A stretch of 64,000 nucleotides of DNA from an uncultured Verrucomicrobia subdivision 3 bacterium (GTDB lineage Bacteria; Verrucomicrobiota; Verrucomicrobiia; Limisphaerales; UBA11358): NCBI GenBank assembly GCA_903895255.1, contig CAITTG010000071.1, positions 1 to 64,000 of the forward strand, written 5' to 3'. The notes under the pieces are model-generated. The model was not told the origin of the DNA. It was given only the letters and a program-made list of their open reading frames with translations, and searched no databases. The position numbers and the translations under genes are program-made. Positions 8,322 through 15,132 of this stretch are shown piece after piece. Position 1 is the stretch's first letter. The number at the start of each line of letters is the position of its first letter.

Positions 8322-8951
8322 TCATCGCTGGCGGTATCGTCCTTGCCGCTTTGCGTTGTCTATTACCCCCTGGTTGGCGGTAAAAAGGGTTATCCCAGGG
8401 ACCGAACAAAAATCGCCATCATCGGAAATGACCTGTGTGATGCCCGCCGTTTTCAGTGCCCCAAGCGCAAATAAATCATACCCGTCCACCGGCAATTGGG
8501 CAAAGTCCTGCAAGGCAGCCGTGGTTGCTGCGGAAGTGATTTCCGGCGTGTTGATGCAACTGGCCATGGTTTCCACCGCAGCCCAAGCCGTTTGGATTTC
8601 CTGCACAATCCGGGCACGTTCAGGGGGCAAATTATGGCGGAATTCTTTGGGGTTGAGCATTGCTCCCGTGGAAGCGCGATAAATCTCATACTCCGTTTTT
8701 TCGATCAAATGTGCCAATTCAGACAAAGACAGGCCGCACCAATGGAGCTGGCCCCCCATGTTCAAAACACCCTTGAGAAATGCCGGATATGCCTTCTTTT
8801 GGTTGTCGCTGGGTGGCTGGGGTGCAAACTGGACATTTGAATAAACCGTCCAAAACCACGCATTCGTATCAACGTAAATCCGGTCGGTTGCCATTGCTGT
8901 AGCAACCCGCAAGTCAACAACGGCGGCTTTGACGGTATAGTTGACCGGCAT
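8322..8951 (-). CDS. PIN-domain protein (putative ribonuclease)
   Basis: 209 residues from ATG at 8951; a TTG one codon earlier is also possible. The first acidic strand, RIYVDTNAWFW, and the last, ITQVISDDGDF, with VDGYDLFALGAL between, give the four-acid layout of PIN nucleases (Asp in VDTN, Glu in LSLSELAHLIE, Asp in GYD, Asp in SDDGDF). PIN domains cut single-stranded RNA, often as toxins. The start overlaps the stop of the STAS-like gene (TGATG), so the two are translationally coupled. The next gene could be its antidote; none is obvious by sequence. Confidence 0.82.
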   Translation of the reverse strand: MPVNYTVKAAVVDLRVATAMATDRIYVDTNAWFWTVYSNVQFAPQPPSDNQKKAYPAFLKGVLNMGGQLHWCGLSLSELAHLIEKTEYEIYRASTGAMLNPKEFRHNLPPERARIVQEIQTAWAAVETMASCINTPEITSAATTAALQDFAQLPVDGYDLFALGALKTAGITQVISDDGDFCSVPGITLFTANQGVIDNAKRQGRYRQR

Positions 8952-9298
8952 CAAGCCTCCGCTGCCTGAGCCTCAAGCACACGGTCGAGGGAGGCTTGGA
9001 AGCTGGGATCGTGGAAATAACGCTGGGCGTTCTCGATGGAATTGCGCAATGGGGCGATTCCGGCTGGCGGAAGGTTCACGATTTGAAGCCGCTGACGGAC
9101 GACATCCACCGGATAATCCTTGAGCAATTGCCCAATCGCCGCGTTGAAAAACCGGGAAACAAAAATCCGGGTGTCGGCAAAGTCCAAAGTGACCATTTCG
9201 CCACGATTAAAGGCGGGTCGGTAGGAGTCGTGGAGTTTGGCACCATCTTCAAAGGTCATGCAGACGGCACCGACCAAGGGTTGTACATTTACATTCAT
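8951..9298 (-). CDS. STAS-like protein, DUF4325 type
   Basis: 115 residues. The central part (MVTLDFADTRIFVSRFFNAAIGQL followed by VRQRLQIVNL) has the strand-helix alternation of STAS-like DUF4325 proteins, in which the segment after the second strand is the exposed binding face. STAS proteins are the usual partners of GHKL-type anti-sigma kinases, and the gene upstream encodes a GHKL ATPase (15-bp gap). The stop overlaps the PIN start by one base. A partner-switch pair controlling the PIN protein is an attractive reading but unproven. Confidence 0.78.
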   Translation of the reverse strand: MNVNVQPLVGAVCMTFEDGAKLHDSYRPAFNRGEMVTLDFADTRIFVSRFFNAAIGQLLKDYPVDVVRQRLQIVNLPPAGIAPLRNSIENAQRYFHDPSFQASLDRVLEAQAAEA

Positions 9299-9313
9299 AG
9301 CATCGTCATCGGC

Positions 9314-10201
9314 TCAAAACAAACGTTCATGATCAATTTCTGACGCTAAACAGTAATGCGATTCGTCACACTTTAACGATATATTCACCAGTGTGCCCTC
9401 AAAAAACTTAGTCCGCTCAGTAAACTGTATTTTGCCATCGGTCACAACAGCATACCCCTCATGGCTGAACATTTCAAGCCATCCCTTGTTGAGTCTCACA
9501 AAATCCTTTAGCAAGTCAAGCCCAAGTCCGCGCGGCTCGTCGCTTTGGCCCTGTTTAGTGCTTGTGCCTTCTTGAAACGCCCATTCCATACATTTGGACG
9601 CAGTCAATTGCTCTGGCCGAAATTCATGGGCCTTGAACAACCTTACGTTTGATGGGATTCCGACACCGAAATCCACAATGGAAAGGTTCAATCTCTGATT
9701 TTTGGGGAAATGCTGGCCGCAGACAAAAACTCCCACTTGCGATTGGCCGTGCTCAAAGGCGTTCAGATAAATTTCAGACATGTTTCCGATAATTCTGCTA
9801 GCCAGGCTTGAGCTGACATTTACCCAGCCTCGCCCCAACCAAAGGCGTGATAGATAGTCCGCAAAATCGTGCGGGTCTTGCTCCAAGTCGTGGCGAAATG
9901 GTATGGAATTCCCGGTCCATGCTTGTCTAGGCCCACCGAATGCCTCCATGAACCCGTTTTGCGCCAGATTCGCGCCAACAGCCTCATCAAGCGTGTCCCA
10001 GTCAAATTCCGCCCGGCGGCCGCGATACTCGATCAACCGGGCCAAGCCACCGAGAAAGGCAACCGCATTCTGTTTGAGAAAACCGCAACTGGTGAAATCA
10101 AACTCCACGTCCTCATCGCCTCCACCGGCATCACTCCATAGCCGGAATAGCCGGTCGTGGCTTTCCGCATCCTGGTTTAGCGTGTCGACTTGTATCCTCA
10201 T
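9314..10201 (-). CDS. GHKL-type ATPase with N-terminal STAS-like segment
   Basis: 295 residues from ATG at 10201 (MRIQVDTLNQ); an upstream start at 10249 would overlap the previous gene. The C-terminal half has the Bergerat fold motifs: N-box EIYLNAFEHG, G1 DFGVGIP, and G2 PRGLGLDLL. The N-terminal third (VEFDFTSCGFLKQNAVAFLGGLA, then RGRRAEFDW) reads like a STAS fold. There is no His-phosphorylation domain, so it resembles anti-sigma kinases or MORC/MutL-like ATPases rather than a two-component sensor. It sits between a HEPN-like gene and the STAS-like gene. Confidence 0.82.
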   Translation of the reverse strand: MRIQVDTLNQDAESHDRLFRLWSDAGGGDEDVEFDFTSCGFLKQNAVAFLGGLARLIEYRGRRAEFDWDTLDEAVGANLAQNGFMEAFGGPRQAWTGNSIPFRHDLEQDPHDFADYLSRLWLGRGWVNVSSSLASRIIGNMSEIYLNAFEHGQSQVGVFVCGQHFPKNQRLNLSIVDFGVGIPSNVRLFKAHEFRPEQLTASKCMEWAFQEGTSTKQGQSDEPRGLGLDLLKDFVRLNKGWLEMFSHEGYAVVTDGKIQFTERTKFFEGTLVNISLKCDESHYCLASEIDHERLF

Positions 10202-10220
10202 TCTCGGGTGGCTCGCTGTC

Positions 10221-11042
10221 CTAGTTTGTCCGTGGTGTTCTGGCGGCATTATCCAACCGCCGATGGCAAAACGAGGCCATTGTAAGCAGGTCCAGCGCGT
10301 CCTGTTCGGTCATGTTCCATGAAATCTTCGCCGCGTGAGCGGTGGGATTGCGGAAGGTTCCAAACATGCCTCGCATCAGGTTCAGCAAACCTTTTTGTTC
10401 CGACTGCTCAGAATCGGTTCGCAGGCTGTTAAAAGCCAGGAATGGCATTCCCGTTTTGCCGGGTGCCAGGGCCATTTCCGCCAATTCACCGCCGTCACCG
10501 GTCAGGCCGGTCTTCGTGCGGATTTTTTCCGCTACACTTTTAGTGGCCTCCAAGACCGCGTGGAAACAGTTCTCGTTGAGCAGTTCCGAGCGGCAAAACC
10601 GTAATACATCGGGATGGACATTGCGCTTGAGCAGCTCCGAGCGCAAACGTCCGGCACGCTGTTCGGCCTCCGTAAGCGTCTTGGCGACTGGACGCGGGCG
10701 CAACTGGCCATCCTTGCCAAGTTCCAGGCCGGTGAAGATCAGCACTTGGTTCAACTCGGCAAGCCGGGCGTCGAAGATTTCAGTTTTTCCGACGTACCGC
10801 ACGGGCTTCATCGCTTCGAGAATAAAGCCCACAATGCAGTTGCCGCACCTGTCCCGTTGTTGTTGCTGGCCCAGAGCGGACGCCAGGCGCATCCATTTGG
10901 TCAGGCCAGGGGCAGGGTCCGCTATACCCCGTTGTGTGAGGAGACGGCCAATTTCTGAGCCAGTCAAACCGTTGTCTGTGTCCGCCAGTACACTACATAC
11001 GCTTTCAAGTTCTGCTGCTGGGAATATAGGATGCGCTGCCAT
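10221..11042 (-). CDS. TIGR02391 (Ymh) family protein with HEPN-like motif
   Basis: 273 residues. The C-terminal domain, with FHAVLEATKSVAEKIRTKTGL and FRNPTAHAAKISWNMTEQDAL, matches the TIGR02391 family found in defence islands. It contains R-N-P-T-A-H, an R-x4-H motif of HEPN RNases. The N-terminal 80 residues form a separate domain with a winged-helix look (SEIGRLLTQRGIADP). The gene ends 20 bp before the GHKL ATPase start and begins 22 bp after the DUF4760-like gene, inside one minus-strand transcription unit. RNase activity is inferred from the motif only. Confidence 0.83.
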   Translation of the reverse strand: MAAHPIFPAAELESVCSVLADTDNGLTGSEIGRLLTQRGIADPAPGLTKWMRLASALGQQQQRDRCGNCIVGFILEAMKPVRYVGKTEIFDARLAELNQVLIFTGLELGKDGQLRPRPVAKTLTEAEQRAGRLRSELLKRNVHPDVLRFCRSELLNENCFHAVLEATKSVAEKIRTKTGLTGDGGELAEMALAPGKTGMPFLAFNSLRTDSEQSEQKGLLNLMRGMFGTFRNPTAHAAKISWNMTEQDALDLLTMASFCHRRLDNAARTPRTN

Positions 11043-11063
11043 TGGGATTTGTTGAAAGATTGA

Positions 11064-11627
11064 TTATTTCGTTTCTAACTCCCATTTTGCAAAAGCCATT
11101 AGAACTTCCGGAGTTTTGACATCGGTCGGAGCGCCCTGCTTTTTTGACACCGATCTCATGCGGTCATAAAACCCCTCGAACTGGGTGTAAATCGAACGGT
11201 CGCCATCATCGTCCCGCATTTTTTGGATTCTTGGCTTGAGCATTGGCCAATAATTTTCAACGTAGGAACTGTATAACTCCCAGATGAGGATAGTATCAAA
11301 CATTTTGCGTTGGTGATATAGACCCAGCGTTTCAAAAAAGCAGGCGATGCGTTCGGCAGATTGAATGCCTCCAGCATTGCCGTCGAGGTAACATTTGCAA
11401 ATCTCACGCCTTGCCTCGGCCATTTTGTCTGATTTCCACTCTGCTTCAATTTCCGTCAGTGAGCTAATACTGTTCCCGAGGCCTTGCAACTTGATTTGCC
11501 GCCAAATCAACACAAGCGTGCTAATGACACCGATTGCCTGAACCATTAGCCAAAATGTCTGCGAATCACCAATGGTGTAGATTTTGATGGTATGGAAGAA
11601 CATGCACGTTTGATTTGTGGTATTCAT
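11064..11627 (-). CDS. DUF4760-like membrane-anchored protein
   Basis: 187 residues with one membrane segment near residues 23-42 (TFWLMVQAIGVISTLVLIW) followed by a cytoplasmic helical domain: LTEIEAEWKSDKMAEARREI, IACFFETLGLYHQRKM and VENYWPMLKPRIQKMRDD. This pattern is typical of DUF4760 proteins, which have no established biochemistry. ATG overlaps the stop of the hsdS-tail frame (ATGA at 11627-11624). A membrane-tethered protein inside a restriction operon could act as sensor or effector, but nothing in the sequence decides. Confidence 0.7.
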   Translation of the reverse strand: MNTTNQTCMFFHTIKIYTIGDSQTFWLMVQAIGVISTLVLIWRQIKLQGLGNSISSLTEIEAEWKSDKMAEARREICKCYLDGNAGGIQSAERIACFFETLGLYHQRKMFDTILIWELYSSYVENYWPMLKPRIQKMRDDDGDRSIYTQFEGFYDRMRSVSKKQGAPTDVKTPEVLMAFAKWELETK

Positions 11628-11794
11628 AATTCCCCCCGGAAGGCTTTGGCCAGCAGCGCGGGCGTGAATGATGCCAACTCCGTTTCCACTTCCCGCTGCA
11701 ACCGCTGCAATTCGTTACGGCTAGCTGTTATTTTGCCCAGCGTTGAAAGGTTGAACGATGGGCAATATATGTTGCACGTGTCTGGGATTCTCAT
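11624..11794 (-). pseudogene. Leftover 3' end of a second hsdS gene (56 codons)
   Basis: The frame runs from ATG at 11794 to TGA at 11624 and ends with SFTPALLAKAFRGEL, almost identical to the SFTPSLLAKAFRGEL end of the intact HsdS. The residues before it (ELQRLQREVETEL) match the HsdS tail LQRLHQEAEAEL. The recognition domains are missing. The nucleotide sequences have diverged, so the copy is not very recent. Both borders keep start/stop overlaps with the neighbours, so the 56-residue peptide could still be translated. Confidence 0.75.
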
Positions 11795-12435
11795 TCCAGT
11801 GTGGTAGCTAGGAAACGACCAAAACTTTCAATAAATTGAATGTCACTCTTCATTTTTGGGGCATCCACATTATTGAAACTAACCCTGGGCATCCGTTCTT
11901 TCCTTTGAATGTCCGATTCATGGGCAATATGGTTGCGACGTTGGTAGATTTGCGACCATCGCTTCTCAAGTTGTTGTAATTTGTAAACTCCTGCTGAATT
12001 ATTGGCAAAATTTGAAAAAACATTGCCTTTGCCACATGCCGAAGAGATTTCTTTAAGCTTGCGATTAGAGAGATACGAGTCTTTGTATATTTCCTTCAAA
12101 ACCTCCGTTTTTATATCGTGGCCCGGTCTTCTCCTTCTTGAACCACCTACTCCAGCTCGACTTCGAGCAGCAAGTGCAATTTCATAAGCTTTAGAAACTT
12201 TGAAATCAACGAGGTTATCAAGTTCTTCTGTCCTCGCCAGACTTGTAAAGTGTTTCGAGATTGCTTCGTGAAGAATTTTATCAATTGCGGCCAACGCAAA
12301 TACGAGTGCAGCACGAAGGAATACCTCCTTGGAAATCCCCGCAGGTAAAGCTCCAGTAGCCGCTGCGGTGTCGTATAATGTCATCAACGCTTTTGACTCT
12401 TTGATAGCTTCGTCAAATATTAGGATAAGTTTCAT
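11791..12435 (-). CDS. HEPN-domain protein (RiboL-PSP-HEPN-like) behind hsdS
   Basis: 214 residues, almost all helical. The C-terminal YQRRNHIAHESDI carries an R-x4-H motif (R-N-H-I-A-H), the catalytic signature of HEPN ribonucleases, in the context seen in RiboL-PSP-HEPN proteins. The gene begins 1 bp after the hsdS stop and is visibly AT-richer than hsdS, suggesting separate acquisition. The order hsdM-hsdS-HEPN recalls PrrC, an anticodon nuclease held silent by a type I restriction complex, though this protein lacks the PrrC ATPase part. Confidence 0.78.
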   Translation of the reverse strand: MKLILIFDEAIKESKALMTLYDTAAATGALPAGISKEVFLRAALVFALAAIDKILHEAISKHFTSLARTEELDNLVDFKVSKAYEIALAARSRAGVGGSRRRRPGHDIKTEVLKEIYKDSYLSNRKLKEISSACGKGNVFSNFANNSAGVYKLQQLEKRWSQIYQRRNHIAHESDIQRKERMPRVSFNNVDAPKMKSDIQFIESFGRFLATTLE

Positions 12436-12436
12436 A

Positions 12437-13609
12437 TTAGAGTTCTCCCCGGAAGGCCTTGGCCAGCAGCGAGGGCGTGAATGATGTCAACTCTGCTTCC
12501 GCCTCCTGATGTAATCGCTGTAGTTGAAAATAGAGCTTACGCAATTTGGCAAACCTGCGCTGGGCCTCGATGGGTGGCACCGGAACGGGGATTTTTTCGA
12601 GCTTCGTGATCCCCAATGTTCGATTCCTACCGGCGGAACCGGGCGACGCCCCACGGATTTGCTCCAATCCTCTTTCGGTCAGAAAGTAATAGCAAAGAAA
12701 TTCTGCCGTTGCTTGATCCGGCACAACTTCGTGCATCATAAACCGGTGCGATGCCACCCGGCCTTCGTCTTCCGGCTGCGCCACGGCAATGGCACCCTCC
12801 CAGGCGAAAACGTTCATGAACACGAGGTCGCCCGCTTTGATGCGGCAAATGCGTTTATTCCCAAGTTGCTCGCCTGTGAGCGCGGGTTTATGGAATGTCC
12901 CTTTGCCAAAACTGCGAATACCGGTTTCAGGATAATTCTGGTCGGGCTTGGTTTTGACCCAGCGGCGGACGAGCTTTGCCACGTCTCTGAATGGCTTGGT
13001 CGGCGCGTCCTCGGTGATGCGTTTGTATTCAGCGCGCAGGAGGCGGGTCATGTCTTCAACCAATGATACATTTAGGTCGCTCAATTTTTGTGAACGGCCT
13101 ACCAATGCTTCGATTCGCGCTACAATTCGCCGCTGTTCGGCCAGCGGCGGAGCAGGAATTTTAAGTTCATCGAGAGTTTCGCGTTTGATGCCTTGAATTG
13201 ATGTCCCTTGCGAATAAAAGGCAAGTTCACTAGCAGCGTGCGCGATGAAGTAACGGAAAAATTCCGGCAAGCAATTTGATTTCAGCCGAGCGCGCGTGAT
13301 GTCTTGGCTTGCTCCCATCCGATGCTTTGCAATAGCGCAATTCCCAACGCGCGTGCGAGTGCCGATGAGCAAATCTCCCGGTTCACAAATTACAGTTTTG
13401 CCACTGGCCAATCCGGCTTCCGTCAACATGGAGCGTCCAGATGCAACGTAAAGTTGGGTGAGATCGGCTGCCGTAACAAACGGAATTGTCCCACCATCCC
13501 AAAACGTTGCGTTTGATTTTGGAGGCGTTCCGCCGTTGCTCAAATCTGCGACTTCCGAGATTGAGCAAAACTCCCAAGACGTTGAAACTCGCTCATTTGC
13601 CATTGCCAT
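12437..13609 (-). CDS. hsdS: Type I restriction system specificity subunit HsdS
   Basis: 390 residues with the classical two target-recognition domains. The first begins WEFCSISEVADLSNGGTPP and ends at the conserved helix PAPPLAEQRRIVARIEAL. The second (from RDVAKLVRRWVKT) ends at VPVPPIEAQRRFAKLRKL and the tail SFTPSLLAKAFRGEL. HsdS sets the bipartite DNA sequence recognised by the HsdM methylase and HsdR translocase. The start overlaps the hsdM stop by 17 bp. A diverged copy of its tail lies downstream at 11624-11794. Confidence 0.94.
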   Translation of the reverse strand: MAMANERVSTSWEFCSISEVADLSNGGTPPKSNATFWDGGTIPFVTAADLTQLYVASGRSMLTEAGLASGKTVICEPGDLLIGTRTRVGNCAIAKHRMGASQDITRARLKSNCLPEFFRYFIAHAASELAFYSQGTSIQGIKRETLDELKIPAPPLAEQRRIVARIEALVGRSQKLSDLNVSLVEDMTRLLRAEYKRITEDAPTKPFRDVAKLVRRWVKTKPDQNYPETGIRSFGKGTFHKPALTGEQLGNKRICRIKAGDLVFMNVFAWEGAIAVAQPEDEGRVASHRFMMHEVVPDQATAEFLCYYFLTERGLEQIRGASPGSAGRNRTLGITKLEKIPVPVPPIEAQRRFAKLRKLYFQLQRLHQEAEAELTSFTPSLLAKAFRGEL

Positions 13610-15128
13610 TTTCCTCCACGAGGAGTTCCCGCATTTCCTCGATTACGTCCAAAATCTTTTGCTCCTTCCCCGCTACCGCCTCCAAGATTTCCTCTGGTTC
13701 GGCATGGTCGGCTTTTTCCGGCTCAATAAGGCCAAGGTTGGTCAACGCGAGGCTATAGCCATTGGCGATGATTTTTGCAGCAGGCACGCGCCACGCCACG
13801 CCATCGGCGGTTTGGCGCTTTGGCCATTTTTTCAGAAGGTCGGGAAAATTATTTGGGAATTGAGCACCGAATTTTCGCGTCTTTTTCAGCGATGAGCCGT
13901 CGCCCTGCACATTGTAGAACCAAGTTTCCTTCGTAGGCTGGCCGGTTTTTTGGAAAACAAGAAAGCATGTGGCTGTGGGCGTGTATGGCTCAAACATTCC
14001 TTTGGGCAATGTGACTACCGCCTGTAAATCGCACTCGGCAAGCAGGCGTTTTTTAACTTCAAGGTGCGTGCTTGTGTCGCCGAACAAAATACCGCTTGGC
14101 AGGACAATACCAGCACGTCCACCGGGTCTCAAACTGCGGATTGCGGCAGCCAGGAACAAAATATATTTTTCGCCTTTCTCGACGCGCAGTGATCGCTTGG
14201 GTGATTGCGCCGCGCCGGAGAACGGCGGATTTTCCAAAATGCAATCGAACTGCACTTCGTCCCACTTATCCTCCCCACCGCCGATGGAATCGCGCCGCAC
14301 AATGGGTGACTGGTCGAAGCCATGTAGAACGGCATTCATGGCGGCCATGCGGATGATGTCCTTGTCCGCCTCGAAAATGTGTATGGTACCCGATTGCAGA
14401 AATTTCCACTGTGACGGCTTGAGGCGGTCGCCGATGCCACGCCTGACCGCCAGGCCATAGGGCGCGGGAACTTCGCGGATAAATTCCGCCGAACTATTGG
14501 CCAGCAAAATGTGCTCATAGGCCGCGATGGCAAATCCCCCAGTGCCGCCGGCGGAGTCACACACGGTCTGCCCAATCTGCGGGTCCACCATTTCCACGAT
14601 CACGCGAATGAGATGGCGCGGTGTGCGGAACTGGGCGGCCTTTTTCTGGCTGCCTAGGTCATTGACGAGGATTTCAAACAGGTCGCCCTTCACGTCGGCA
14701 TCTTCGCTCAGCAGATTCTGGCCTTTGAGCGCATCCACCGCTTTGCGTAGCGTTGCACCATCCGGAATGACCACGGCAGAATCTTCAAACAAGGCGCGGG
14801 CGGCAGTAGAAAGGGCTGGGTGCAGCGCGAGTTTCGGCAGCAAGGTGCGCAAGGTTTCCAGCATTCGCCCGTTGTCTGGGTCGGAAGTCAGCACCGACCA
14901 GCGGAGCTTTCCGAAATCTACTTTGTCACCGTCAATTTTCACTTCGGTAAAAATGGACTGGCGGCGGGCATTGCCATTATCGGACTGCTCGGCGTCCATT
15001 TCCTCAAGCATTTTCAGGAAAATGAGGTAGGAAATCTGGGTGACGTAAGTAATCGGGTTGGTGACGTTGGCTTCCCACATCACCTTGCAAAGGCGTTTGA
15101 GGAGATTTTGCAGTGAGGTATTATCCAT
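13593..15128 (-). CDS. hsdM: Type I restriction system adenine methylase HsdM
   Basis: 511 residues from ATG at 15128 (MDNTSLQNLLKRL); an alternative start at 15146 overlaps hsdR. The N-terminal HsdM helical domain is followed by the SAM-binding motif (DSAGGTGGFAIAAYE) and the catalytic NPPF at about residues 300-303, which marks an N6-adenine methylase. With HsdS it modifies host DNA; with HsdR it restricts unmodified DNA. The gene lies between hsdR (4-bp gap) and hsdS (overlap). Confidence 0.95.
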   Translation of the reverse strand: MDNTSLQNLLKRLCKVMWEANVTNPITYVTQISYLIFLKMLEEMDAEQSDNGNARRQSIFTEVKIDGDKVDFGKLRWSVLTSDPDNGRMLETLRTLLPKLALHPALSTAARALFEDSAVVIPDGATLRKAVDALKGQNLLSEDADVKGDLFEILVNDLGSQKKAAQFRTPRHLIRVIVEMVDPQIGQTVCDSAGGTGGFAIAAYEHILLANSSAEFIREVPAPYGLAVRRGIGDRLKPSQWKFLQSGTIHIFEADKDIIRMAAMNAVLHGFDQSPIVRRDSIGGGEDKWDEVQFDCILENPPFSGAAQSPKRSLRVEKGEKYILFLAAAIRSLRPGGRAGIVLPSGILFGDTSTHLEVKKRLLAECDLQAVVTLPKGMFEPYTPTATCFLVFQKTGQPTKETWFYNVQGDGSSLKKTRKFGAQFPNNFPDLLKKWPKRQTADGVAWRVPAAKIIANGYSLALTNLGLIEPEKADHAEPEEILEAVAGKEQKILDVIEEMRELLVEENGNGK

Positions 15129-15132
15129 GAAA

